Below, piece after piece: positions 14,946 to 23,389 of a DNA stretch of 64,000 nt (the stretch's first letter is position 1; each line of letters begins with the position of its first letter). Made by a program: the position numbers and the translations under genes. Below the pieces are notes generated by a model, which was not told the DNA's origin, did no database searches, and saw nothing but the letters and a program-made list of their open reading frames with translations. Source of the DNA: Superficieibacter sp. HKU1 (GTDB lineage: Bacteria; Pseudomonadota; Gammaproteobacteria; Enterobacterales; Enterobacteriaceae); assembly GCF_029319185.1 (NCBI RefSeq), contig NZ_CP119754.1:4278001-4342000 (forward strand). Direction: 5' to 3'.

Positions 14946-15799
14946 CAGGCTGCCTCCACTAAACCGGCGCTGGCCATCCGCGCTTTTACCCAGTCGCGTG
15001 CTTTCGCCACTTCTTGCGCCGGATCGTCAGCGGTTTCGCTCCACATCTCAATCAGGTACGGCCCGCGATAGCCCGTCTCTTTCAACGTCTCAAAGCAACG
15101 TTCGAAATCGACAATGCCTTCACCAAACGGCACGTTTTTAAACACGCCAGGTTTCGTGTCCTTTACATGCACCGCCACGATATGCCCCATCCCGGCCTGT
15201 AACTCCATCTGCACGTCGTTATCCCACGCCGACAGATTGCCGATATCCGGATAAAGCTGGAACCACGGATTATTAAGATAGTGCGCGTAGCCCAGCGCCT
15301 TGCTAATGGAATTCATCAGCGGGTAATCCATGATTTCCATTGCCAGCGTCACCTGCGCGCGGCTCGCCATTTCAACGCTCTCTTTCAGGCCGTCGCGAAA
15401 ACGGCGGCGCGTTTCGTCATTGGCCTGCTGATAGTAGACGTCGTATCCGGCAAGCTGAATGACGCGAATGCCGACATCCTGCGCAAACTGAATGGCCTTG
15501 CGCATAATCTCCAGCCCCTGCGCCCGCACCGCATCATCTTCGCTACCCAGCGGGAAACGACGGTGAGCGCTCAGGCACATGGAAGGAACGCGCACGCCGG
15601 TTTCTGCAATCGCACTCACCAGCGCCAGCCGCTGCTCGCGCGTCCAGTCGAGACGAGCAAGGCGCTCGTCGGTTTCATCGACGGACATCTCAACAAAATC
15701 GAAATCCAGCGTTTTCGCCAGCCGCAGGCGTTCCAGCCAGCACTCCCCGGCGGGGAGTGCTTTTTCATAAATGCCGAGCGGGATCTGTTTCGACAGCAT
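14945..15799 (-). CDS. ulaE: L-ribulose-5-phosphate (L-xylulose-5-phosphate) 3-epimerase UlaE
   Basis: The 284-residue protein matches E. coli UlaE. It is a TIM-barrel xylose-isomerase-like epimerase; the D-F-V-E-M-S-V-D-E segment, E-I-M-D-Y, P-D-I-G-N-L-S-A and V-H-V-K-D-T strands carry the metal ligands. It turns L-xylulose 5-phosphate into L-ribulose 5-phosphate. It lies between ulaD (9-base gap) and ulaF (1-base overlap). Confidence 0.97.
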   Translation of the reverse strand: MLSKQIPLGIYEKALPAGECWLERLRLAKTLDFDFVEMSVDETDERLARLDWTREQRLALVSAIAETGVRVPSMCLSAHRRFPLGSEDDAVRAQGLEIMRKAIQFAQDVGIRVIQLAGYDVYYQQANDETRRRFRDGLKESVEMASRAQVTLAMEIMDYPLMNSISKALGYAHYLNNPWFQLYPDIGNLSAWDNDVQMELQAGMGHIVAVHVKDTKPGVFKNVPFGEGIVDFERCFETLKETGYRGPYLIEMWSETADDPAQEVAKARDWVKARMASAGLVEAA

Positions 15800-15808
15800 A
15801 GCCGCTCC

Positions 15809-16459
15809 TTAACCCCACAACTGGGCGATGGAACGTTTGAACTGGCGTGCCGCTTCTACCGGATCGGCAGCGTCGCGAATGCTGCGACCGGCGATAAAGA
15901 CATGGATCGGGATGCCTTTAAACAGCGGCAGATCTTCCAGCGCCAGGCCACCGGTAACGGTCACTTTGAAGCCCATCTCTGAAAGGCGCTTGATAGCGGT
16001 GATATCCGCCTCGCCCCACGCCACGCCCGCGGCCTGCGCATCGCGGCTGCGGTGATAAACCACCTGCTGAATGCCCGCGTCGCGCCATTGCTGCGCCTGC
16101 TCCCAGGTCCAGTAGCCGGTCAACTCGATTTGCACGTCGCCGTTGAACTCTTTCGCCACGTCCAGCGCCCCTTTGGCGGTATTGATATCGGCGCAGCAAA
16201 TCACGGTCACCCAGTCAGCGTTAGCTTCAAAACACATGCGGGAGAGGATTTTGCCCGCGTCGGCGATTTTGGCATCCGCCAGCACGATTTTATGCGGATA
16301 GAGCGCTTTCAGGTCACGAACGGCGCGCACGCCTTCTCCGACGCAAAGAATGGTGCCGACTTCGATGATATCCACCTCTTCCGCAATCAGGCGGGTCGTT
16401 TCATAGGCGGAAGACATGGTCTGGTTATCCAGCGCAACCTGCAACATAGGTAGTGACAT
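15809..16459 (-). CDS. ulaD: 3-keto-L-gulonate-6-phosphate decarboxylase UlaD
   Basis: The 216-residue protein has the E. coli length and the OMP-decarboxylase-suprafamily barrel. The D-x-K-x-x-D active-site motif is visible as A-D-A-K-I-A-D (near residues 60-66), with an upstream E-V-G-T. It decarboxylates 3-keto-L-gulonate 6-phosphate to L-xylulose 5-phosphate in a Mg-dependent reaction. Confidence 0.97.
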   Translation of the reverse strand: MSLPMLQVALDNQTMSSAYETTRLIAEEVDIIEVGTILCVGEGVRAVRDLKALYPHKIVLADAKIADAGKILSRMCFEANADWVTVICCADINTAKGALDVAKEFNGDVQIELTGYWTWEQAQQWRDAGIQQVVYHRSRDAQAAGVAWGEADITAIKRLSEMGFKVTVTGGLALEDLPLFKGIPIHVFIAGRSIRDAADPVEAARQFKRSIAQLWG

Positions 16460-16471
16460 TTCAATTCCCTC

Positions 16472-16939
16472 TCAAGCGGCTACCGCATTAGTGCGGTCAA
16501 TTAAATCAAGAACGTCCTGCGCGGTACGGCAGGCGCGTAAACGGTCGAAGTTGGCTTCGTCTTCAAAGAGATTAACGATTTGCATAATCCCCACTTCCTG
16601 ATGCGTGTTGGCATCTACCGCCGCCATGGTGATCAGGATATCGACCGGGTCGTTGTCTTCGTGGTTAAACACCAGCGGTTTTTTCAGCGTCACCAGCGCA
16701 AAGCCGGTTTTTTTGACGCCCTCTTCCGGTCGTCCGTGCGGCATGGCCAGCCCCGGCGCGATAACGAAATACGGGCCGTGCTGCGCTACGCCGTCAAGGA
16801 TGGCCTGGTAGTAACGCGGCTCAACCACATCCGCCTTAACCAGCAGATCGACACTGAGCTTCACCGCTTCCTGCCAGGTACTTGCCCCGGCCTGGAGAAG
16901 GATGGAATTATTTTCGGCCAGCGAATCACGTAATTTCAT
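16472..16939 (-). CDS. ulaC: Ascorbate-specific PTS enzyme IIA UlaC
   Basis: The 155-residue cytoplasmic protein belongs to the mannitol/fructose IIA family. The phosphorylated His is in the A-M-P-H-G-R motif (near residue 68), and a second conserved His is in the preceding region. It passes phosphate from HPr to UlaB. It sits between ulaB (9-base gap) and ulaD (12-base gap). Confidence 0.96.
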   Translation of the reverse strand: MKLRDSLAENNSILLQAGASTWQEAVKLSVDLLVKADVVEPRYYQAILDGVAQHGPYFVIAPGLAMPHGRPEEGVKKTGFALVTLKKPLVFNHEDNDPVDILITMAAVDANTHQEVGIMQIVNLFEDEANFDRLRACRTAQDVLDLIDRTNAVAA

Positions 16940-16948
16940 GGCGCCTCC

Positions 16949-17254
16949 TTACTTCACGTCCTGCGGGAAATGCTCTTTGATCACTTCCAGCAGTTTCGGG
17001 CCGAAATCCGCAGGCGACAGCATATTGCGCACGCCCACCACATATTTATTACCCGTGACGGTAATTTCCCCGGCGATATGCGTGGAGGCAATGATGATGT
17101 CCGCGCCGTTCAACTCACTTTTGTATTCGCCGACGGCGCAGCTGTTGACGGTATGGTCAATTTTCGACTGGGTCAGAAACTGGTCCACCTTCATTTTCAT
17201 GATCATGGAACTGCCTTGCCCGTTACCACACACAGCCAGGATACGTACGGTCAT
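16949..17254 (-). CDS. ulaB: Ascorbate-specific PTS enzyme IIB UlaB
   Basis: ATG 17254 gives 101 residues as in E. coli, with AGGAG seven bases upstream; an in-frame TTG two codons earlier is less likely. The P-loop carrying the phosphocysteine is V-C-G-N-G-Q-G-S-S (Cys near residue 9). UlaB transfers phosphate to ascorbate as UlaA moves it inward. Confidence 0.96.
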   Translation of the reverse strand: MTVRILAVCGNGQGSSMIMKMKVDQFLTQSKIDHTVNSCAVGEYKSELNGADIIIASTHIAGEITVTGNKYVVGVRNMLSPADFGPKLLEVIKEHFPQDVK

Positions 17255-17265
17255 AATCAAACTCC

Positions 17266-18666
17266 TTATTGAGCAGAGGTTTCTGCCAGTTGTTTTTCAG
17301 CGTCTTCTTCAGCGCGCAGTTCACGTCCTGCGAAGACCATATAAGCCAGCGCGATTGCAATGATGACGGCCATAAAGACGATGCCAGTGGAGGCGAAGCC
17401 CTGCATCATCGGCGGTGCCAGAATCGACCAGTCCGCCATGCCCATCCAGGCGCTCATGCCGGTGAGTTTCACCGCCCACACGCAGCCGAAGATTTCGACC
17501 ATGCCCATGACAAGGCAAATCTTGAGTGCCGCGCGCCAGCCGCCAAAGTGGTTGGCGAACACGCCGATGGTGGCGTTAGAGAAGAACATCGGGATAAAGC
17601 CGGGAATAATCAGGATTGAGGAGCCGCAGCCGACCAGGACGCCCACGGCGATCAGCTGGCCGATGGTGCCCCACATAAAACCCCATACCACCGCGTTTGG
17701 CGCAAAGCTATAAATCGCGGCGCAGTCAATCGCCAGTACCGCGCCGGGGATCAGGCGCTGAGAGATACCATTAAACGCTTCTGATAGCTCGGCAACGAAC
17801 ATACGCACGCCCTGGGTGATGATGAAAATCGCCACCGCAAAGGAGAAACCGGTTTGCAGGATGTAGATAGTCCAGTGGGTTTTACCCGCCATCGCCTGAA
17901 CAACATCGATCCCAAAGGAAAGCAGAATGGCGCCGAAGAAAATCGTCATCACAATGGCGGTAGAGACGATGTTGTCGTGGAAAATATTCAGCCAGCCGGG
18001 CAATTTGAGATCTTCAACGCTCTCTTCTTTTTTACCCAGATACGGCGCGACTTTATAGGCAATCCATGCAGCAAACTGCTGCTGGTGGCCGATCGAGAAG
18101 CCGCAGCCGTCGGTCACTTCCTGCGTCGGCTTATACATCATATTGGAGGTGATGCCCCAGTACAGCGACACCAGTACCGCGGTGCAGATGATGGTGGTCC
18201 ACATGGAGTAGCCGAAAATATAGAAGAACACCGCAATTAGCCCGGCCTGCTGGAACATGATGTGCCCGGTCAGCATGATGGTGCGGATGCCCGTGATCCG
18301 GCGCAGCAGCACATAGCCAATATTCAGCGCCAGGGCCAGCAGCACGGCATACCCCACCCAGCTATAGGCATCGCCCATGCGTTCGATGGTTGCCATCATT
18401 GAAGCGTAGGTATCAGAAATCGCGCCGTTAATGCCGTACACCTGCGACATTTTTTCCACAACGGGCTTAAAGGTGCTGGTCAGAATGCCAGATCCTGCCT
18501 GCAACAGCATAAAACCGATAATGGTTTTGATGGTGCCTTTGATGATCACGCTGACGCTTTTGCGCAGCAGGATGTAGCCCAGGCACGTGACAATACCCAG
18601 TAATAGCGGCGCATTGGTCATTACCTGATTAAAGAAGACGGTAAAGATGTTGTAGAGGATCTCCAT
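17266..18666 (-). CDS. ulaA: Ascorbate-specific PTS permease IIC UlaA
   Basis: ATG 18666 (M-E-I-L-Y-N) gives 466 residues, one more than E. coli UlaA, with GGAG six bases upstream; a 24-residue upstream extension is not supported. About eleven hydrophobic segments form the SgaT-type inner membrane permease that transports L-ascorbate to UlaB for phosphorylation. First gene of ulaABCDEF, transcribed away from ulaG. Confidence 0.97.
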   Translation of the reverse strand: MEILYNIFTVFFNQVMTNAPLLLGIVTCLGYILLRKSVSVIIKGTIKTIIGFMLLQAGSGILTSTFKPVVEKMSQVYGINGAISDTYASMMATIERMGDAYSWVGYAVLLALALNIGYVLLRRITGIRTIMLTGHIMFQQAGLIAVFFYIFGYSMWTTIICTAVLVSLYWGITSNMMYKPTQEVTDGCGFSIGHQQQFAAWIAYKVAPYLGKKEESVEDLKLPGWLNIFHDNIVSTAIVMTIFFGAILLSFGIDVVQAMAGKTHWTIYILQTGFSFAVAIFIITQGVRMFVAELSEAFNGISQRLIPGAVLAIDCAAIYSFAPNAVVWGFMWGTIGQLIAVGVLVGCGSSILIIPGFIPMFFSNATIGVFANHFGGWRAALKICLVMGMVEIFGCVWAVKLTGMSAWMGMADWSILAPPMMQGFASTGIVFMAVIIAIALAYMVFAGRELRAEEDAEKQLAETSAQ

Positions 18667-18732
18667 AACGCTCTCCAAAAGTGCGGGCACTGCGCGTTGC
18701 AGACGTAGTGCATAAAGTGCAGCCACTCTAAC

Positions 18733-18750
18733 AATCAAAAGTAATCACAA
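18733..18750 (+). promoter_or_regulatory. Putative UlaR operator, ulaA side
   Basis: AATCAAAAGTAATCACAA lies 67 bases before the ulaA start and differs at one position from the site at 18975. The TAATCACA portion also resembles a CRP half-site. Confidence 0.65.
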
Positions 18751-18974
18751 AAAGATTGTCTTTGATTATTTGTGACGCATCGCGCATTTTATTTCCTTTC
18801 CCTTTGTAAGCTTTATAAGTATTACGATTTATATCCATATAAATCAGTTAATTAAATACAAAATAAAAATTAAACCATAGATGAAACATCCTCTTAACAA
18901 TGTACCCTCTCGGCAAAAACGCGGTGATATAAGAAATTTTTGCGTTGCAATGGTGATCTAACGATGCCAATATA

Positions 18975-18992
18975 AATCAAAACTAATCACAA
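18975..18992 (+). promoter_or_regulatory. Putative UlaR operator, ulaG side
   Basis: AATCAAAACTAATCACAA lies 31 bases before the ulaG start and matches the ulaA-proximal site at 17 of 18 positions, in the same orientation. Confidence 0.65.
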
Positions 18993-19023
18993 TATGATTT
19001 ATTATGAAAACAGGAGCGGTACA

Positions 19024-20088
19024 ATGAGTAAAGTTACAACCATTACCCGTGAATCATGGATCCTCAGCACCTTCCCGGAATGGGGCTGCTGGCTGAATGA
19101 AGAGATCGAACAGGAACAGGTTGCGCCAGGAACGTTTGCGATGTGGTGGCTGGGTTGTACCGGCATCTGGCTGAAGTCTGAAGGTGGGGCCAATATCTGT
19201 GTCGACTTCTGGTGCGGCACCGGTAAACAAAGTCACGGCAATCCGCTGATGAAAAAAGGCCATCAGATGCAGCGTATGGCGGGCGTCGAGAAGCTACAGC
19301 CGAACCTGCGCACCACCCCGTTCGTGCTCGATCCCTTCGCTATCCGCCAGATCGATGCGGTCCTGTCCACCCACGATCATAACGATCACATTGATGTGAA
19401 CGTCGCGGCGGCTGTAATGCAGAACTGCGCGGATGACGTGCCGTTCATCGGACCGCAAACCTGTGTGGATCTGTGGATCGGCTGGGGCGTACCGAAAGAG
19501 CGCTGCATCGTGATGAAACCCGGTGACGTGGTGAAAATCAAAGATACCGAGATCCATGCGCTGGACGCGTTTGATCGTACGGCGTTAATCACCCTGCCAG
19601 CCGATCAATGCGCGGCGGGCGTGCTGCCGGACGGTATGGATCAGCGTGCGGTCAATTACCTGTTCAAAACGCCGGGCGGCTCGCTGTACCATAGCGGTGA
19701 TTCCCACTACTCCAACTACTACGCGAAGCACGGCAACGAGCATCAGATTGACGTTGCGCTCGGCTCCTACGGTGAGAACCCGCGCGGCATTACCGATAAG
19801 ATGACCAGCGTCGATATGCTGCGTATGGCGGAAGCGCTGAACGCGAAGGTAGTGATCCCGTTCCATCATGACATCTGGTCAAACTTCCAGGCCGATCCGC
19901 AGGAGCTGCGCGTGCTGTGGGAGATGAAAAAAGATCGTCTGAAATACGGCTTCAAACCGTTCATCTGGCAGGTGGGCGGCAAATTTACCTGGCCGCTGGA
20001 TAAGGACAATTTTGAGTATCACTATCCGCGCGGCTTTGATGACTGCTTTACCATTGAGCCTGATTTACCGTTCAAATCATTCCTGTAA
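19024..20088 (+). CDS. ulaG: L-ascorbate-6-phosphate lactonase UlaG
   Basis: ATG 19024 behind AGGAG gives 354 residues as in E. coli. It is a cytoplasmic metallo-beta-lactamase-fold enzyme with the metal-binding T-H-D-H-N-D-H-I-D motif (near residues 116-124) and later H-S-G-D-S-H and P-F-H-H-D segments. It opens the lactone of L-ascorbate 6-phosphate to 3-keto-L-gulonate 6-phosphate, the substrate of UlaD. It is a single-gene unit with its own terminator. Confidence 0.97.
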   Translation: MSKVTTITRESWILSTFPEWGCWLNEEIEQEQVAPGTFAMWWLGCTGIWLKSEGGANICVDFWCGTGKQSHGNPLMKKGHQMQRMAGVEKLQPNLRTTPFVLDPFAIRQIDAVLSTHDHNDHIDVNVAAAVMQNCADDVPFIGPQTCVDLWIGWGVPKERCIVMKPGDVVKIKDTEIHALDAFDRTALITLPADQCAAGVLPDGMDQRAVNYLFKTPGGSLYHSGDSHYSNYYAKHGNEHQIDVALGSYGENPRGITDKMTSVDMLRMAEALNAKVVIPFHHDIWSNFQADPQELRVLWEMKKDRLKYGFKPFIWQVGGKFTWPLDKDNFEYHYPRGFDDCFTIEPDLPFKSFL

Positions 20089-20097
20089 TGGGTTCGC

Positions 20098-20124
20098 AAA
20101 GACGCTGCCGGGTGCAGCGTCTTT
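20098..20124 (+). terminator. Terminator after ulaG
   Basis: AAAGACGCTGC (20098-20108) pairs perfectly with GCAGCGTCTTT (20114-20124) around a 5-base loop, ten bases after the ulaG stop. Confidence 0.85.
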
Positions 20125-20209
20125 GTAAGTATCCTTCTCAACTTATACTTAGCAATTTCAGGCTATTTCAAATATTATCTTTACCCATCATTTTTAATCG
20201 GAATAAGTC

Positions 20210-20965
20210 ATGACGGAAGCGCAAAGGCATCAAATTTTACTGGATCTGTTGGCGCAATCTGGCTTCGTGACGGTAGAACAGGTCATCGCCCGGCTTGGTA
20301 TCTCTCCGGCAACCGCGCGGCGGGATATCAACAAGCTCGACGAGGGCGGCAAATTAAAAAAAGTCCGTAACGGTGCCGAAGCCATTAGCCAACAGCGGCC
20401 ACGCTGGTCGCCAAGAAACATTCACCAGGCGCAGAACCACGATGAAAAAGTGCGTATCGCCAGAGCGGCAGCGCAGCTGGTGAACCCCGGCGAAAGCGTG
20501 GTGATTAACTGCGGGTCGACGGCCTTTTTACTCGGACACGAAATGTGCGGCAAACCGGTGCAGATCATTACCAACTATCTGCCGCTGGCTAATTATCTTA
20601 TCGATCAGGAGCATGAGAGCGTCATTATCATGGGCGGCCAGTACAATAAGAGCCACTCGATTACGCTCAGCCCACAGGATAATGAAAACAGTCTGTATGC
20701 CGGGCACTGGATGTTTACCAGCGGTAAAGGTCTGACGGCTGAAGGGCTGTATAAGACCGATATGCTGACCGCCATGGCCGAGCAGAAGATGCTTAACGTC
20801 GTGGGCAAACTGGTGGTAGTGGTGGATAGCAGCAAAGTAGGTGAACGCGCGGGAATGCTGTTCAGCCAGGCCGCGCAAATTGACCAGGTGATCACCGGTA
20901 AAAATGCCGACCCGGAGATCCTCAAAAAGCTGGAAGCTCAGGGCGTCAAAGTGACCCGCGTCTAA
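20210..20965 (+). CDS. ulaR: DeoR-family repressor of the ula regulon, UlaR
   Basis: The 251-residue protein has the E. coli length. An N-terminal DeoR helix-turn-helix (F-V-T-V-E-Q-V-I-A-R-L-G-I-S-P-A-T-A-R-R-D) is followed by a sugar-isomerase-like effector domain. UlaR represses ulaABCDEF and ulaG and is released by L-ascorbate 6-phosphate. Its stop overlaps that of convergent yjfP by three to four bases. Confidence 0.96.
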   Translation: MTEAQRHQILLDLLAQSGFVTVEQVIARLGISPATARRDINKLDEGGKLKKVRNGAEAISQQRPRWSPRNIHQAQNHDEKVRIARAAAQLVNPGESVVINCGSTAFLLGHEMCGKPVQIITNYLPLANYLIDQEHESVIIMGGQYNKSHSITLSPQDNENSLYAGHWMFTSGKGLTAEGLYKTDMLTAMAEQKMLNVVGKLVVVVDSSKVGERAGMLFSQAAQIDQVITGKNADPEILKKLEAQGVKVTRV

Positions 20966-21690
20966 AGATGACGCCGGAAAAAATCGACCGTACAGGACAG
21001 CGCTTCCGGCGTGATCCGGTGACGCACGCCGGCCTGCCACTGACAGGTCAGATGTTGATCCAGTCCGGCATCCACCAGCGCCTGCTGTAAACGCTGCGTT
21101 TCTACCGGCGGGACAACATCATCTGCATCGCCGTGCCAGAGCAGCAAAGGCCGATCGGCAACGGTGGTCAGTTGCTGCGTCACGTCCCAGCGGGCCAGCG
21201 CTTTCTGCTGTGCCGGGAATTCGGTCTCCTGCGGCGGAAAAAGCGTGCGGGAAAGTTGGGTAAAGTAACCGGACCCCATCAGGCTGGCGACGCACGCAAT
21301 GTCCGGATACTGCGTCATTAATCCCAGTGCCGTCATTCCGCCCATAGACGCGCCTGCCACCGCCAGCCGCTGCCCGTCAACCCAACCCTGTTGCACTATT
21401 GCTTCGCGAAGTGCGCTGAATTCATGAAAGTTTTGCTGCAAAATTTGCCAGAAATGAGTCATTCTCCCCTGCTCATCCCCGTGATAACGCGCACCGTGTT
21501 CCCTGGCATCCGGCATTACCACCCGAAATCCTGCCTGGGCCAGCGCTACGGCAAAATAGCTATAAACCAGTTTCGACGACGTAAAGCCGTGATAAAACAC
21601 AATGCAGGGCAAAGGCTCATTACCTTTACCCGCAGGAAAAGCATGTAAAATTTCAATATCGGCCAGCGTGCGCACGTCGAGTTCAATCAT
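20962..21690 (-). CDS. yjfP: Alpha/beta-hydrolase esterase YjfP
   Basis: The 242-residue protein aligns with E. coli YjfP (249 residues), a carboxylesterase on short acyl substrates. The nucleophile elbow is G-A-S-M-G-G (Ser near residue 115). The acid lies in H-G-D-A-D-D-V-V-P and the catalytic His in V-R-H-R-I near the C-terminus. The oxyanion segment Y-H-G-F-T follows the first strand. No signal peptide; the natural substrate is unknown. Confidence 0.92.
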   Translation of the reverse strand: MIELDVRTLADIEILHAFPAGKGNEPLPCIVFYHGFTSSKLVYSYFAVALAQAGFRVVMPDAREHGARYHGDEQGRMTHFWQILQQNFHEFSALREAIVQQGWVDGQRLAVAGASMGGMTALGLMTQYPDIACVASLMGSGYFTQLSRTLFPPQETEFPAQQKALARWDVTQQLTTVADRPLLLWHGDADDVVPPVETQRLQQALVDAGLDQHLTCQWQAGVRHRITPEALSCTVDFFRRHL

Positions 21691-21896
21691 GGCGTTACTC
21701 CTCTTTTATGCTGGTATGCCATGCGTCTGGCCATTAAGCAAGCCGCAGAAATACACCGCCGCGCCGGAATGTTGAGAAGTGGCTTACATTTTTCAACTAT
21801 TTTCATTCGAAAATAGCGGCAGGGATAACAAATTGGGAACATTCCCCTAAATGCAAGGGCAATTCCCACTACACTAGTGCTATCAGGAGACGAGTT

Positions 21897-22208
21897 ATGA
21901 AAATTATGCGCCGTATTGCTCCGTTAATACTGCTTACGTTGTTAAGCGGATGTAGCGTACTGGAAGGGACCCCCAAAGCGCCGCCGCCGGTAACCGATTC
22001 TCCGCAGGAGATCCAGCGTAACCAGACTCAGGGATTGCAGCGGATGGGGACGGTCAGCGTAATGATTTATGGTTCGCCAATGGATGCAGAAGATGCAATA
22101 AGAGCTAAAGCGGTTGCCGCCAAAGCGGATTACTACGTGATTATTATGGTCGATGACACTATTTTCCCGGCCCAATGGTATTCGCAGGCAATTCTTTATC
22201 GTAAATAA
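21897..22208 (+). CDS. bsmA: Biofilm/peroxide-stress lipoprotein BsmA (YjfO)
   Basis: This 103-residue protein matches E. coli BsmA. The signal peptide ends in a lipobox L-L-S-G-C with the lipidated Cys at residue 19, predicting a membrane-anchored periplasmic lipoprotein. The C-terminal 60 residues are the YhcN/BhsA (DUF1471) fold, ending in W-Y-S-Q-A-I-L-Y-R-K. In E. coli it is linked to biofilm and stress resistance. The downstream yjfN encodes a second protein of the same fold. Confidence 0.92.
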   Translation: MKIMRRIAPLILLTLLSGCSVLEGTPKAPPPVTDSPQEIQRNQTQGLQRMGTVSVMIYGSPMDAEDAIRAKAVAAKADYYVIIMVDDTIFPAQWYSQAILYRK

Positions 22209-22353
22209 GCGGTTATGACTCTTTATTGATATTTACACTGCTTTGCGTCCATTCACGAATTCCTGTGCACAATGCTATTCACACTGATTAACAGGATTAA
22301 TACCCGCGACGGAGCGCCTCGCTAAACGTTGGGGTAGTGAAAAGGAGCGAAGA

Positions 22354-22617
22354 ATGAAAAGAACGTTTGCTTTGCCCTCATTGAAATTTGCGGGCGCATC
22401 GGCGCAGTCGGCCGAATTTGCCAGTGCGGATTGCGTGACTGGCCTCAACGAAATCGGCCTGATTTCGGTCAATAATATTACCGGCAACCCGCAGGATGTT
22501 GAACGCGTGGTCGCGCGTAAAGCGGACGAGCAAGGTGCATCATGGTATCGCATTGTCCAGATGTATGAAGAGCAGAATCCGGACAACTGGCGCGTGCAGG
22601 CGATTCTGTACGCCTGA
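22354..22617 (+). CDS. yjfN: YhcN/DUF1471-family periplasmic protein YjfN
   Basis: The 87-residue protein closely matches E. coli YjfN (91 residues) from A-Q-S-A-E-F to the end (W-R-V-Q-A-I-L-Y-A). YjfN has been described as an activator of the periplasmic protease DegP. Its N-terminus, with only M-K-R-T-F-A-L-P-S-L-K-F before A-S-A, is a poor signal peptide lacking a long hydrophobic core, yet ends in A-x-A. It lies 145 bases after bsmA. Confidence 0.88.
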   Translation: MKRTFALPSLKFAGASAQSAEFASADCVTGLNEIGLISVNNITGNPQDVERVVARKADEQGASWYRIVQMYEEQNPDNWRVQAILYA

Positions 22618-22666
22618 GGGATCTCAGGGTATAAAAAGCAAAATAACACAATGGATGTGAGAGTTT

Positions 22667-23389
22667 ATGAACCGCTATGGACGCGGACTGGCAGCGCTTT
22701 TATTATTTATCGCCTGCGGATGGCTTATCAAAACGGCTTTTTACCAAGGCTGGCTGCGTTTTAATTATCCCTCTCGCCAGCAGTGGCCCGTTCAGGGCAT
22801 TGATGTTTCTCATCATCAAAAAATAATTAACTGGGCGCAAATAAACCCGCGCGAGATTCAGTTTGTCTTTATTAAAGCGACTGAAGGTCGCTCGTTTCGC
22901 GATCCTGCCTTTCAACAGAACTGGCAAAACGCCCGCGCCAGAGGCCTGGTAACCGGCGCTTATCACTTTTTCTCCCTCTGTACCTCCGGCGAACAGCAGG
23001 CGCAAAATTTTATCGCCACGGTTCCTGTGGCTAAAAACGCGCTACCGCCCGTGATCGACCTTGAATATGGCGCAAACTGCATCCCACAACATCACGAGCA
23101 GATCAGCGCCGCGCTACGCGTCATGACCGCTAAACTCGAGCAGGTCTATCATCAGAAAGCGATCCTTTACGCGACGCGCGAATTTTATGACGACTATTTG
23201 CAGCAGGATTTCCTGGCGCATCCGCTATGGATCCGTGATATCTGGCAAAAGCCGTCGCTGCCTTACGACCGGCAATGGACCTTCTGGCAGTATGCTAATC
23301 GCGGCCATGTTCAGGGCATTGATACCGCTGTCGATCTGAACGTGTTTCAGGGCAGCAAGGCGCAATTCGACGCCCTGCTGCAGCGTTAA
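22667..23389 (+). CDS. GH25-family lysozyme-like muramidase
   Basis: The 240-residue protein has an N-terminal signal anchor (about residues 8-25) and a glycoside hydrolase 25 domain: G-I-D-V-S-H-H-Q (Asp46), F-V-F-I-K-A-T-E-G (67-74), Y-H-F-F, and the catalytic D-x-E as V-I-D-L-E-Y-G (Asp131, Glu133). GH25 enzymes cleave the MurNAc-GlcNAc bond; E. coli YegX is a related protein. It follows yjfN by 49 bases and overlaps convergent aidB by four bases. It is not at this place in K-12 as I recall. Whether it acts on the cell's own wall or has become host- or competitor-directed cannot be told. Confidence 0.88.
   Translation: MNRYGRGLAALLLFIACGWLIKTAFYQGWLRFNYPSRQQWPVQGIDVSHHQKIINWAQINPREIQFVFIKATEGRSFRDPAFQQNWQNARARGLVTGAYHFFSLCTSGEQQAQNFIATVPVAKNALPPVIDLEYGANCIPQHHEQISAALRVMTAKLEQVYHQKAILYATREFYDDYLQQDFLAHPLWIRDIWQKPSLPYDRQWTFWQYANRGHVQGIDTAVDLNVFQGSKAQFDALLQR

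Larger units (their letters stand above)
18667..19023. promoter_or_regulatory. ulaA-ulaG divergent control region
   Basis: This 357-base spacer is AT-rich and holds no gene. In E. coli it contains UlaR operators, IHF and CRP sites and both promoters. Here two near-identical 18-base sites face the two genes (18733 and 18975), and a third related inverted copy (TTTGATTATTTGTGA) is at 18761-18775. The two main sites are 242 bases apart, compatible with repression looping. Confidence 0.75.
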
